DNA of 64,000 bases from Actinomortierella ambigua (GCA_016098155.1 JAAAJB010000002.1:1-64000), one strand, 5' to 3'. Shown: positions 48,415-61,655, counted from the first letter of the stretch. Translations and numbers: made by a program. The notes: generated by a model from the sequence alone, not told the origin.

Positions 48415-49344
48415 CTAGTCGCGGTAGTTCTTGCAGGCATCGCGGGTCTGCTGGGCGCTAGCCTCGACCAGCTTGATCTCGTTCTCATCCATGTCGGGGT
48501 ATACGATTCTCTCGACACCATGGGTACCGAGAGTGACAGGGAAAGAGAGCACGGCATTGAAGCGCTCGCAGTAGACGGCCAGGGGCATGAGCGTGAAGCG
48601 GTTGAGGGTGATGGACAGCACCAGCTGCGAGACAACGGCAGCGATACCGAACGAGGTGGCGCCCTTCAAGTCGATGATCTTGTAAGCCTTGTGGGCCACG
48701 TCGTCGGCAAGAGTCTCGCGGTCCAGGGTCTGGATCTCCTCAAACGACATCAGGGGCTTGCCTCCCACGGAGGCCGACGACCACACGGCAACCTGCTTGT
48801 CACCGTGATCGCCCACAACGTAGGCGTGGACAGACGACTCGGACACGCGCAGCGTGTTCTTGAGAGCAACACGGAAACGGATCGAGTCCAGGTACGTGCC
48901 GGTACCCACGACCTGGTTGGGAGGCAGACCCGAGAACTTTTGCGCCATGCACGTCAGAATGTTGACGGGGTTGGCGACCAGGACCAAGATGGCCGTTGGC
49001 TTGAGAGGCTTCATGCCGTCCAGGACCGAGCGCAGGATGGCCTCGTTACGGCCAACCAGGCCGTCGCGCGACTCGCCGGGGCGCTGCTTGGCACCGGCCG
49101 TCACGACAATGATGTCTGCCTGTCCACACTCGCTGGGGGTGGCAACGCGGACCTTGGTGTTGCTGACAAAGGCGGCATCCTGAAGATCCAGCACCTGGCC
49201 CTCGGCGACCTTTTGGTCGTAGTCGTTGATGAGGAGCTCCGAGATGACAGAGCGCATCAAGCATGCGAAGGCAATGGAGGCTCCGACGGAGCCAGCGCCA
49301 ATGATGGCCATCTGGGAGCCACGCTTTCCGTTAGCGGCAGTCAT
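48415..49344 (-). CDS. L-lactate dehydrogenase, NAD-dependent
   Basis: Intronless, 309 residues, of normal length for the LDH/MDH superfamily. It converts pyruvate and NADH to L-lactate and NAD+ in the cytosol. The Rossmann glycine motif is GAGSVG (16-21), followed by the acidic residue of LLINDYD at the end of strand 2, which selects NAD. Substrate specificity: the loop reads GAKQRPGESR, with Gln at 87 where lactate dehydrogenases have Gln102 and malate dehydrogenases have Arg. Catalytic pair D153 (YLDSIRFR, with R156 binding the carboxylate) and H180 (VVGDHGDKQ) are intact, and N125 is in VANPVN. It lacks a mitochondrial or peroxisomal targeting signal. It has a TATA box upstream. High GC third positions and no intron suggest strong expression. 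Confidence 0.93.
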   Translation of the reverse strand: MTAANGKRGSQMAIIGAGSVGASIAFACLMRSVISELLINDYDQKVAEGQVLDLQDAAFVSNTKVRVATPSECGQADIIVVTAGAKQRPGESRDGLVGRNEAILRSVLDGMKPLKPTAILVLVANPVNILTCMAQKFSGLPPNQVVGTGTYLDSIRFRVALKNTLRVSESSVHAYVVGDHGDKQVAVWSSASVGGKPLMSFEEIQTLDRETLADDVAHKAYKIIDLKGATSFGIAAVVSQLVLSITLNRFTLMPLAVYCERFNAVLSFPVTLGTHGVERIVYPDMDENEIKLVEASAQQTRDACKNYRD

Positions 49345-49449
49345 AGTGTATGAGTTGAGAGAGAGAAGTGGGGGGGGGAGGGGTAGAGAGGATAAATGCT
49401 ATGTGTGATGGGGAAAAAAAAGAAGGGAAGACGACAATGGCGGGGAGGT

Positions 49450-49457
49450 CTTTTATA
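49450..49457 (-). promoter_or_regulatory. TATA box of the lactate dehydrogenase gene
   Basis: TATAAAAG on the minus strand, 106 bp upstream of the ATG at 49342-49344. It matches the box of the edge gene at 143-150 exactly. The presence of a strong TATA box fits a regulated, inducible gene. Confidence 0.6.
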
Positions 49458-49964
49458 TGCAATGGCACGGTACCGAAGGGGTGGGAGAACGTTTCTTGTG
49501 TGTGAGACAAGACAAGACACAGGGCATATCGATGGTGGGGAAGGGGGGGAAGGGCGAAGAGGCAAAGCATGCAGGCGGATGCTTGTTTTTTCTTCGTTGC
49601 CCTCTTTTGGGTTGTCTGATCGAAACAATTCTGATTAGAGTGTACTCAGTTTCGAGGCTGATGATCATCTCTGTTGCAATAATGTCTTTTCCCCTTTTCT
49701 CCGCTCGTTCGCTCCCTCCCTCACCCCGTCTCAATTTCCCTCTCTCTCTCTAATCTCCCTCTCTCTCTCTCTCTCTCTCTCAGTGCCTTGGCCACCACTA
49801 CCACCAACTCCACTCCGGGGGAAGCACAGCATGGCACCGCATCGCATCGCAGCACATCACATCGCATCAGGCATCAGATCTAAACCGGAACTTTATGATA
49901 CATCAGATCCATTGATGATGGTGTAGTACCATGGTAACTCTGTATAGGGGAGGTGGGTGGTAGG
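49458..49964. other. Upstream region of LDH and 3' UTR of VPS20
   Basis: Contains CT repeats at 49738-49782 and a degenerate run of GCATCGCATCACATCGCATC-type 5-10 bp repeats at 49840-49880. No gene was recognised. The part near 49900-49964 lies after the Vps20 stop. Confidence 0.4.
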
Positions 49965-51604
49965 CTATGCCAGCAGGGGCTGGTTGCGAGCTCGGCTCTT
50001 GGATGCTTTAGCTTTGGAGGAGGGCGCCTTGGCAAGACCTGGACAAGTTTTGGGTGTAGTACGGCAAAGGTGGTACATGACATGATCGTGGACAGAACCA
50101 ACCAACCAACCCCATGGAGAAGAAGCACGATGAAGTCAACACATTTTCAGAGATAGGTTAGATAGAGCAAGATAGGGTTGCAAACAAGACGGCAAAAAAG
50201 GCAATTGACCACTTGGGCCAACCCACACAAGCTACTTTTGGACAAATGTCACCCAAACACTTTATGCTGAGCTCAAACTTACCCGAGTCCATTTCTTGCT
50301 CCGCCTCCGCCTCCTCCTCCTCCTCCTCTTGTCGCTGTTGTTGACGTTCCCGCTCGGCTGCACTCGCTGACGGCACACCTGGCATCGCCTCTCGGATCTC
50401 AGCCGCCTACGAATAAAAATAGAGGAAGGAAAAATATCCCATAGAGAGAGATAGTGCCCTTTGAAATTTAACGCTAGGATCCAGAACATGTCCATCCTTT
50501 CCTATCTCTCTCTCTCTCTCTCTCTCTCTCCAGAAAATCAAGGGAAAGGTACAAGGCCACATCAAAGCAAGACACGAAACTAAAACGTACCGCTAGCTCA
50601 TCAAGTTCCCGTTCAATCTCCTCCGCCTCAGCGACAGACAGACGCGTGCCAAGCAGCTCATCAATCTCTTCCTGATAGGCAATGGCCTCGTGTGTTTCGT
50701 CCATCAGCTTCTCGACGTCGGCAAGCGACATCTCCTTATTCAGCTCCTTCAGCACCTGGTTACCCGCCTGCAGACCCTCAAAGACTTGCTTCTCCATCAT
50801 GGCGTGTTCGATCGAGTATGTCTAGTGGCACCAAAAGATTAAAGCCCGGAAAAAAAAAAAGAAAATTCAATAACATCGAACCAAACAAAACATTATTGCA
50901 TTGGTCCAACAGCCCTTTTTCAAGCCTGAAACAATACCAGCTCATCCAGGTTCGCCATCTGCATCGTTGCCTTCTCAAGAAGACCCTCTTGGAATTTTTT
51001 ACGTCGCAAAGCGAGCAAAGCCTTCTTCTTCTCGCCACTAGCGAGCTGTCTTTTGGCCAGCTCCAGTTCCTTGGAGACGACGGACTCTAGCTATTGTGTG
51101 TGTGGTGTGTTTGTGCCATTCAAAAGAAAAGACAACGTTGTCTCTTAGTATCTTTTTGGTCTTATAGATTTTGAAGGCAGACAAAAAAAAAAAAAAAAAA
51201 GGAAGAGACAGGAAAAAAAAAAAACGGGAGGGGGGAGAAGAAANNNNNNNNNNAAGAAAAAGCAACGTTGTCCTATGATATCTTTTTGGTTTTAAAAATT
51301 TTGAAGGCAAAAAAAAAAAAAAAAAAAAAACGTTGAGCCGGGGGCCTTGGTCTACGCAAAGCAGAGGAAGGAAAGGAAAGGAGAGAATAAACTAAAAAAC
51401 AGTCTTGCCGGGGATAGAAGGATCCCATCGGCTCCATGGAGTGGCCCACCCTTGCGTCCTAACGCAAGAGGAGGCGACTACAGGAGGGGTTGACAACCAT
51501 ACTCGTTTTTGGTATTGCTTCAACTTGTCTCGTTGCACTTTCAGGTCTAGAATGGCCCGGTCATGAGCAGTAATCTTTGCGGCTTTTGAAGTTGATGAAC
51601 CCAT
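49965..51604 (-). CDS. VPS20: ESCRT-III subunit Vps20/CHMP6
   Basis: Five exons in phase: 51604-51503, 51090-50938, 50821-50591, 50406-50283, 50038-49965; 227 residues. It starts MGSSTSK, with Gly2 as an N-myristoylation site, as in CHMP6/Vps20. The Snf7 domain follows the family without gaps: AILDLKVQRDKLKQYQKR, then ELELAKRQLASGEKKKALL, ALRRKKFQEGLLEKA, and AMMEKQVFEGLQAGNQVLKEL. The acidic C-terminal half (DVEKLMDETHEAIAYQEEID) provides autoinhibition and Vps4 binding in this family. Vps20 links ESCRT-II to Snf7 polymerisation in multivesicular body formation at endosomes. The tail ends unusually basic (SSKAKASKSRARNQPLLA). Intron 1 contains a 10-base assembly gap, and intron 3 a CT microsatellite at 50507-50532. 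Confidence 0.92.
51244..51253. other. Assembly gap (10 N) in VPS20 intron 1
   Basis: Ten N bases. Both sides carry nearly the same sequence: 51131-51205 and 51260-51330 share CAACGTTGTC..., ATCTTTTTGGT and TTTTGAAGGCA followed by a long A tract. This suggests that one locus was assembled twice around a homopolymer and then scaffolded. Confidence 0.9.
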
Positions 51605-52091
51605 GAGCGGCAATGTAATGAGAGGTATGCGTTGATGGGGAGAAGAAGTCGTCGAAAGTAAAGTGCCCTGGAGCGAGAAACGTTGATGAGGTGAGTGAGG
51701 ATGAATGATGCTGGCACTCTCCCTCCAACTCCCCTCCAGTAAAAATTTAGACTGCAATGATTTTCAAGGCTGTTGGGGGAGTTGCCAATGTTGGTACATT
51801 TTTTTGGTTTATTTCGCTGAGTATTTTACAAGAGTCGAGACGCAAAAAAAATGAAAAGGGAAAAAAGAAAAGAGGAAGCCATGAAGAGAAGGCTGAACAA
51901 ATGACGGTAGAAGAAACAGTTGACCAAGATATCGACTGGAAAACTTGTGTGGAGGAAAAGAGCACGCTAATGGCATGCGTAGAAGAGCGAGTTCTTCCGA
52001 AGGGAAAGAAAAAAAAAGAAGGGGGGTGTATGTGGGGGAGCAATACGTCCACTCTACCTATCCCTAAAGAACACCACGACAGTCAAGCAAC
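51605..52091. other. Intergenic, VPS20 promoter side
   Basis: Holds the VPS20 promoter. A 114-codon plus-strand frame at 51757-52101 is Lys/Glu-rich because of A-rich DNA and has no recognisable domain, so it was not called. No other feature was seen. Confidence 0.35.
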
Positions 52092-52451
52092 CTATCGTTG
52101 ACTGTGCTCCCCAGTAACGATTCGCAGCCCAAATAAGTTGTCGTCGACCACAGTGCTCATAGTTCGTTGGTACAACTCCATGTCTGTCAACCCATAGCTT
52201 GGCAAGGAGAGAATGAAGGTGTTGAACACTGACAATCCATCGCCATGGAGCACGATACTTCCTTGCCAGCACTTCCTGCATTTTCCCTCTCTCCTTGCGT
52301 TGTCAGGTGAAGAACACTTGTGTGCTTGCGAGCACTGCACGATAAGGATATTGCCTCCTCCATATTTCTCCAATGTTTTCTTGTCATCAATTGTGGCGGG
52401 TACCTCTTGACATGCAAAATGATCCGTGCATGAGATATTCGTCCTCAAGTC
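52092..52451 (-). other. Orphan coding exon, cysteine-containing, unknown gene
   Basis: A 120-codon open frame follows a good acceptor (TTTCACCTATTTCAAAG) and ends at a stop at 52092. It encodes SCTDHFACQEVPATIDDKK, then NILIVQCSQAHKCSSPD and REGKCRKCWQGSIVL, with seven cysteines including a CxxC. There is no in-frame ATG before a T-rich tract at 52460-52540 on the minus strand, so it is probably a terminal exon. Only 185 bp separate it from the poly(A) polymerase stop at 52637. It could be a separate gene with a tiny first exon or an alternative 3' exon of the poly(A) polymerase transcript. I recognise no family. Confidence 0.35.
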
Positions 52452-52636
52452 CTTTGAAATAGGTGAAAAGTAAGAAAAAAAAACGGGTGCAAAAAAAAAA
52501 AAATAGAAAAAAGAAAAAAAAATGAAAGACAAGGCACAGCATGATGAAAGAGAGCGTGTGCGATCAACGATAGCGTGTACGCCTTTCCTCTTTCCCTGAC
52601 CCTGTTTCCTTCTATCAGCCCATAACCCTTGCCTCG

Positions 52637-55507
<2,871 letters not shown>

Positions 55508-55738
55508 AGAGAGTGAATTGAAGAGAATTAATGGCGAGTGAGCTTCGCATCCATGCGGAGCTTTCCGATGCCTTGTAACAAACAAAGCGAAATGGCGTAC
55601 CCGTTGGTTGAGTTCATGGGTGTCACAGAAATGTTGTGTTGGAGTCAGAATTGGATGAGAGTGAGGTCTACTTTCGTCGCAGTACGAAAAGACAGCCAGC
55701 GAGAAAAGAAAAGAGAGTGCGCGTGATTTCGGCGGAAA
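55508..55738. other. Poly(A) polymerase promoter, edge of the repeat array
   Basis: About 230 bp between the poly(A) polymerase start and the first relic of the tandem array. No distinct element was recognised. Confidence 0.35.
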
Positions 55739-56412
55739 TTACATATACCTCCAGGGAAATAAAGGAGCACGCCACAAGTTCTCCAATAGGAAACCAGGAA
55801 TGTCCAACATGTAATGGCCAATAGGCTCAAACATGGATCGAGCTTCCTTTATGTCTTTAGCTGGCGCGTAGCGCGCCCTGCCATCGATACCGACAAAACT
55901 ACCCTCCCCTTCCAACCTCATTTCTTCACTTCGCAACCCAGAGTCTTCTGTTTTGTTAGCCTGCTTCAAGGGAAGAGCGCTTTTCTAGTCTATATTCCAT
56001 GTCACAACTTAATGCACGCTCGCTATGTTCTTGTAGGCTCTGTGCTGCATTCATCCATTGATAGGCTCGGTTGGTTTGCTGTCCGTCACGATGATCTTGT
56101 GATATTTCCACGACATGAGATAGTCGCTGAGGTTCAGGTTGCGCGTTGTCGCGCTCGCAAGGAATGATCGGTCGGCCAGAGAGGCAATGCCGGACGCGGA
56201 TGATTGACCCAGCAGTCAAGCAGCAGCCTCACATGATTAGGGACCGAGTATGCGTCGCATGTGTAATCCCTGGTGGCATTGATCGCGATAAACTTGGGTG
56301 ATAACGCAGACAATAGTGCTGTACACTCACTATACTCTCGCTGCTTCAATCCATCTTCCATTTCATACCCAAAGATGATTATTGGGAACGTCTTCGACCT
56401 GTTTCCAGACAT
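55739..56412 (-). pseudogene. Minus-strand gene relic, array copy 1
   Basis: Two open minus-strand stretches in different frames, 56412-56134 and 55969-55739, are separated by a stop and frame changes. The first encodes KTFPIIIFGYEMEDGLKQRE, FIAINATRDYTCDAYS and VRLLLDCWVNHPRPALPLWP. The block VRLLLDCxxxHPRPALxLWPxD recurs on the minus strand of array copies 2 and 3, so it is inherited coding sequence and not chance. The second encodes FEPIGHYMLDIPGFLLENLW. I do not recognise the family. The relic is read as a decayed paralogue. Confidence 0.5.
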
Positions 56413-56985
56413 CGAAGCCTACGAAGATAAAGGCTATAGTAGATGTTGTTGTGTGCTGAGGCCTGTCTACCTGGGAGATGGTGGCTGTCGCTGGCTTCAA
56501 ATACCTTCGTCAGCTCAATACGCAAACCCTATACATCTCTCCCATGCTCCATGTCAAATAGAATCACCAGAATCCAATGCATCTAACGGGCTGCGCTATG
56601 GATCCTGCAAAAAGTGCGCATCCTGAAATCTATAATCTTGGATCCCTTCTTTCAAAGATTATTTACCTCTTCGCTGAAATGTGTTTCCTTCAAAAATGCG
56701 CTGTGCCTGTTGTGAAGGGGTACTGCTTCCTATGGCTCGATAGGTATACTCATAACACTTATCGGCGCGTGTTGTCACGCGTTCTCCACGATTCCTACGA
56801 TTCATAGGCTTCCTAGGTTCTACACGCGCCAAGCCCGATAGTGTCAACTCTGCCAAGAGTCGACACCGAAAATCCCTCACCGACCTTACCAGTTCCGAGG
56901 GCACAAGACCTCACAAAGTTTCAATCTAATTGGCTTTCTTTCTGATCCTTCGATTTACGAATAACATAAAAGTCGAACACACAAA
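56115..56985 (+). repeat. Array segment R, copy 1
   Basis: About 870 bp, clearly homologous to 58136-59066 and 60632-61220. Shared landmarks are CAGTCGCT..GGTTCAGGTTGCGC, CAATGCCGGACGCGG, CTCTCGCTGCTTCAATCCATCTTCC, GGGAACGTCTTCGACCTGTTTCC and ATCTATAATCTTGGATCCC. Near 56690-56735 it contains TTCAAAAATGCGCTGTG and GAAGGGGTACTGC, which are remains of the second exon of the adjacent plus-strand family (compare 59456-59530 and 62760-62830) with a deletion between them. Similarity is patchy, with many small indels. Confidence 0.7.
56841..56866. repeat. Inverted repeat, copy 1 (imperfect)
   Basis: Arms GTGTCAACTCT and AGAGTCGACAC around a 4-base loop GCCA, with one mismatch. The same hairpin is perfect in array copy 2 at 58916-58943. 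Confidence 0.7.
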
Positions 56986-57906
56986 AGCACCGACACCGAC
57001 AACACCCACACGAGGCCATATCATGGCCTCAATTATGAGTCGACGATGCATTCGTGCATCATCAGCGACGTCGAAGAGGCCCTCCGTCAAGCCACCGATC
57101 CAAGGGACCAACTGGAACTGGAGAATAGGCCCATCTTCCCTGATACCAAATCCGAGTCTTGGTATGTATCGAGAGAACGCTTGAATTGTGCGTCATGGAC
57201 TCCCTCGTGTAGAGGAAGCAATATCCTACACGCCTGGCGAGAACCATTCCCGAGGACTAGGCGAGCGCAAGAACGGGAGCCGGAAGACAGCGTAGGCGAA
57301 GCAGCAGTTAAGGGGTCATCGTATGCGAGACCTCACGGCTGGAACTAGGAGCAATGGGGCGAAGCCAAGGCAGACCACGCGGGGCCAAATTCGACCAAGG
57401 CTCTGCACGACCGGCTCAAACTGGCCAAGACAATGAAGGACCGGTTTGACAAGATTTGTGATACTACTACCACAAGTATCAACAAGATCTTGGGAACCTC
57501 ATCCTCCTTGGTGCCGTCCAACCAACCGCCATTGACCACATATGGTCTCTTAAACTCTGGAGGATCGATCTCCTTTTATAGCCTTCAACATCGCCGTGGC
57601 CGGTTTTACCAGCTTTGTTGTGAAGGGACGGCGACACTGCCCTCTGTTTGGTTGCCCGATGGACGCAACACAGAGGATATACTCTCCGTAATTTCATTTC
57701 TTTTATGCTTTCGGCGTCAGACGATGAATATGGCTTCGAGAATCGTCGATCTGACGAAGGTGGGATTCGAGCTGCCTCCCCCTTCTGGCACAAGTTCTCA
57801 ATCGAGACTGCGCGCCACCTTCGTCACTCCGAATGCATCCCCGCGACTTCGCCCAGCCACCATCTTCACCACGCCCGACGATGCTTTCCCCAGTGGATCG
57901 AGTTAA
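56985..57906 (+). pseudogene. Broken paralogue of the terminal array gene, copy 1
   Basis: The start of this copy aligns with 63270-63375 (YESTMHSCIISDV), then jumps to sequence matching 63724-64000, so about 345 bp are missing. Stops and a frameshift follow (for example TGA at 57183 and a shift near 57353). Downstream it goes on beyond the point where the intact copy leaves the window: NSTKALHDRLKLAKTMKDRF, then TTYGLLNSGGSISFYSLQHR and a final frame open from 57433 to a stop at 57904-57906. This tail therefore predicts what follows the window end in the intact copy. The gene family is not recognised. Confidence 0.6.
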
Positions 57907-58030
57907 TAGACGCCTGTGTTCGCATTGACGTCTCGTCAGCCCTTTCCTTTGTGGAGTTCTGCTATGGTGCGTACCACCTGCCTGTAAATAGTTTATTCGT
58001 AGTGTATTAAATGTCATTTTCTCAGTAGAA

Positions 58031-58303
58031 TTACTTTGGATAAAGTTTTTGGCAAAATCTGTTCAGACTAAATTGTATGATTCTATGGTTGTTATTGTGC
58101 TGGAGGTATGACTGCCATCTAACTATGTTATGATTGTGTTCCAGACAGTCGCTTGGGTTCAGGTTGCGCAGGTCCTCGCCATGGAGAAGCATGTCGTGTG
58201 TAATGGCAAGGACAAAATGCTCGCGCGCGCAGGAAAGATCGATCGGCCAGAGAAACAATGCCGGACGCGGGTGAATGATTCGGCAGTCAAGCAGAAGCCT
58301 CAC
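58031..58303 (-). pseudogene. Minus-strand gene relic, array copy 2
   Basis: An open frame encodes RLLLDCRIIHPRPALFLWPID, AREHFVLAITHDMLLHGEDL and NLNPSDCLEHNHN, then stops. The same order of motifs is found in copies 1 and 3. Upstream (58304-58560) the frame is interrupted. It is a fragment of the same unrecognised family as 55739-56412. Confidence 0.5.
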
Positions 58304-59066
58304 ATGGTCAGGTAATTCCTGGTGGCATTGATCGCGACAAACTGGCGGTGAAAACTGCCAATACTAGTGCTGTACATTCACTTTACTCTCGCTGCTTCAA
58401 TCCATCTTCCAGCTCATACCCAAAAATGATTATGTATTGGGAACGTCTTCGACCTGTTTCCAGACATCGAGGCCTACGAAGATAGAGGCTATAGTTGATC
58501 TTGTTGTGTGCTGAGGCCTATCTACCTGGAGGATGGTGACTGTCACAGGCCTTGGATACCTTCGTCAACTCAATACGTAAACCCCCTATACTGCTCTCCC
58601 ATGCCCTATGTCAAATAGAATCACCAGAATCCAATGCGTCCAACGGGCTGCGCTGGGTGTCTTGTAAAATGTCCGCATCCTGAAATCTATAATCTTGGAT
58701 CCCTTCTTTCAAAGATTATTCACATATATCTTTGCTGGAATTTACTTCCTTCAAAAAATGCGCTGTGCCTACTATGGAGGGGTACTGGTGCCGATGGCTT
58801 GATCGTTATACTCAGAACACGCGTCGGCGCGTGTGGTCGCGCTTCCTCCACAATTTCCTAGGATTCTTACGCTTCTTAGGCTCTACGCTTGCGATCAGTT
58901 TGCGCCAAGCCTGGTGGTGTCGACTCTGCCAAGAGTCGACACCGAAAATCCCTCACTGATCTTACCGGCTCGAGGACATTTATTTATAGGACCTCACCCA
59001 ATAAACTCTCCATAACTTCCTTCTCATCATTCGACATACGAGTAACATTAAAGTCGGACACACAGT
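58136..59066 (+). repeat. Array segment R, copy 2
   Basis: About 930 bp homologous to copy 1 (56115-56985), including the same landmarks and the shared 3' part ACCGAAAATCCCTCAC ... ACATAAAAGTCG/ACATTAAAGTCG-type end. It starts about 2.02 kb after copy 1 and is followed by the second broken plus-strand paralogue. Confidence 0.7.
58916..58943. repeat. Perfect 12-bp inverted repeat with 4-base loop
   Basis: GGTGTCGACTCT, loop GCCA, then AGAGTCGACACC. It can form a stable hairpin and has a SalI-like GTCGAC core in each arm. It lies at the same place in segment R copy 1 (one mismatch), upstream of the plus-strand gene of each unit. Confidence 0.85.
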
Positions 59067-59159
59067 TTCACCGGAAGCCCAAGTCAAGGCCTTGGGTCGT
59101 GCTCTAGGTACCTTGTATATGTCTTGACCACCCATCCTCGAGCCAAGGCCAGATTCGGC

Positions 59160-60380
59160 GTCGCATGGAGTTCGTAAGCTCTAGTGACGGCGCAACATAC
59201 TCAGACGTCGAGGAGATGACCAATGTTCATGTGGTCTCTTGCAAGCGAAGGCGAACGCCCCAAGTCTAAGCGGTTGACAGCTGAGAATGCCGATAAGACG
59301 ATGGTAAGGGTCTTGAGATGCCTATACATGGAAGGATGGTGTGTGTCATCAATCACTTCTTCTTTTTGTAACCTTGTCATTGTTGCCTCTCATTAGGATA
59401 AGGTCTTCACTGAGACACTGACTCCAAAGGTGTTTGTACGCCCCCCAACCCGCCTTCAAAAATGCGCTGTGCAATATATTGCTCAAATGCGCCTGAATCC
59501 ACGGCCTACCGTTGAAGGGTACCTTGCGCATGTCCGGGCTAGCGGCCATCTTTAAGCCAATTCTAGGCCTGGCACCCCGTGGAATAAGCTCAAGGAGTTC
59601 TTCAGCTCCACTGACGACGCAAGCTACTCGGACATCGAGGAGATAGCCGACGTTGAGGCGCTTGTCGATGCATACCAAGCTGAACGATATATACAAGATA
59701 ACGAGCCCATGCTACCTGGGCCCAACATTGCTCCTGCACCAACCATCTTGGATCCCAGTACAGCCTCAACCTCCATCACACGGCCTCGAACCTATAAGCT
59801 GCGCGCGAGTAACGACAACAGCAGCATCAGCATCAGCGTTATGGTGGAGTCCAGTTATAGTCCTCAGCACCGCCGCGACTGGTTCTACCAGCCTTGTCGC
59901 AGGAGAACAGCGACATTGCTCTCTCGACATTATCGCAAGGCAGGACCTGCTCTCCTGCGAATCGCGAGCGAATCTTGGGCGCGTATAACTTTCTTAGAGC
60001 CTTCAATCCTCTGTATGCCAACACGCCTGTCGTACCGCCGTTGATACAAGCAGATGGTCTGCAGTGAGGACGAATCCGCTTGGGACAACTCGAAGATCTC
60101 TTTGTGGCAGGCATTGCTGTGCGGATATCCGATAGACTCAATATGGAGAGTATTACTCTCCGTTCTCTCATTTCTTTTATGCTTCCATCGCCAGACGATG
60201 ACCATGGCCTCCACAATCGTTGATCTCACGAAAGTAGGTCTCCTCCCTCTGGCACAAGTATTCAGTCGAGACTGCCTGCTACCATCGTCCGTCACCCCTA
60301 ATGTATCTCCACGGCTTCGCGCAGTCACCACCTCCACCAGGCCCAACGATACTTTCTTCAGCGGATCAAGTTCGTATTAG
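59160..60380 (+). pseudogene. Broken, mosaic paralogue of the terminal array gene, copy 2
   Basis: A fragment at 59168-59235 matches the FSSSDxATYSDIEDMTNV region of the intact gene (62910-62960), but it stands before the equivalent of exon 1 (59235-59297, CCAAGTCTAAGCGGTTGACAGCTGAG), so the order is scrambled. The intron and acceptor (TCTCATTAG at about 59389-59397) and exon 2 start (KVFVRPPTRLQKCAVQYIAQM) are conserved. A stop (TAA near 59554) and frameshifts follow. The last part, about 59740-60380, matches the tail of copy 1 (57540-57906). No intact frame remains. Confidence 0.6.
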
Positions 60381-60403
60381 ACCCCTATGCTCACATTAGA
60401 GTC

Positions 60404-60775
60404 TCATCCACATTCTCCTTTGTGCAACCCTGATAGGGTGCGTGCAGCCAGCCTGTTCATAGTGTATTTGAAGTGTGTAATAATATTTGGATAGTGTTTT
60501 CTGCAATATATGATCTTGGGTGAATTCTTTTCGCCTACCAACTTATCCAGACTGAAAGGTATGACTCTATGGTTGTTATTGTACTGGAGGTATGACTGCC
60601 ATCTAACTGTGTTATGGTTGTGTTCCAGACAGTCGCTTGGGTTCAGGTTGCGCAGGTCCTCGCCATAGAGAAACATGTCGTGTCTAATGGCAAGGACAAA
60701 GTGCTCGCGCGCACAAGGAAAGATCGATCGGGCAGAGAAACAATGCCGGACGCGGGTGAATGATCCGGCAGTCAA
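60404..60775 (-). pseudogene. Minus-strand gene relic, array copy 3
   Basis: An open minus-strand frame encodes PCAREHFVLAIRHDMFLYGE, LRNLNPSDCLEHNHNTVRWQ and YLQYNNNHRVI, almost the same as copy 2. The upstream VRLLLDC motif is in another frame because of a small indel. Same unrecognised family. Confidence 0.5.
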
Positions 60776-61220
60776 GCAGAAGCCTCACATAGTCAGGCAC
60801 CGATTACGCGTAGCATGTTTAATCTCTGGTGGCAATGATCGTGACAAACTTGAGTGAGAATGCCGACAATAGTGCTGTACACTCACTTTACTCTCGCTGC
60901 TTCAATCCATCTTCCATTCAATACGTAAAGATGATTATTAGGAACGTCTTCGACCTCTTTCTAGACATTACGGCCTACAAAGTAAAGGGCTATAGTATAT
61001 GTTGTTGCGTGTGTGGCCTGTCTATCTGGGGACGGTGACGGTCGCTGGCTTTGGATACCTCCGTCAGCCCAATACCTTTCTCTCATGTCCAATTTCTAAT
61101 ATCATTACAAGAATCCAATGCGTCCAACGGGTTTGGCTGTGTATCCTGCAAATGTCCGCATCCAACAATCCACATTCCTGTAGCCCGCTTTCTCAAACAT
61201 TATTCATCTCTTCGTTGGAC
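60632..61220 (+). repeat. Array segment R, copy 3 (truncated)
   Basis: Homologous to copies 1 and 2 from the CAGTCGCTTGGGTTCAGG start to about 61220. It begins about 2.5 kb after copy 2. It loses similarity before the hairpin region, and unrelated repeats follow. Confidence 0.65.
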
Positions 61221-61531
61221 GGTGCTTCCTATGGAGTGTTGGCTCGATTGTCAAGGACCACAATGCCTCCAGACTGCCGAGCATTCTAGACCTAATAAAA
61301 ATATACCTGTAGAGAAAAGGGTAATGGTTAGTGACGGAGGAACAAGCACAACCGTGCAACTCCTTTGATGCAATTACACCACACACACGCAGTGGCCCCA
61401 GTCACCCAGTCACTCAGCAGTGATTACAGCCGCAGCTAGGCGGAGGCTCACGGTCACCATAGTCATCTCAAATGAGATGGCTCTGATTGCAGCACCACCA
61501 TGACCTTGATGACAAGCACCTAGGCATGGCC

Positions 61532-61590
61532 AGGTCATATGGAAAGTCGAGCAGCGCACGGCTTCACCCCTTGCCTTCATGGACCCAAGG
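61532..61590 (+). repeat. 59-bp repeat, unit A1
   Basis: Starts AGGTCATATGGAAAGTCG and ends CATGGACCCAAGG. It shares the A-type core CACGGCTTCACCC with 61914-61972 and the preceding 45 bp as well (GCAGCACCACCATGACC... compared with GCAGCACCATCATGACC...). Confidence 0.85.
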
Positions 61591-61655
61591 AGCAAACAGA
61601 TGCAACAGCTCCAGCCCAACAGCACCACCAAGGCCCAGATAGCCAGGACTTGGAG

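Noticed and set aside
51757..52101. 114-codon plus-strand frame
   Set aside because: Lys/Glu composition follows from A-rich DNA; no domain, no codon pattern and it lies in the VPS20 promoter.
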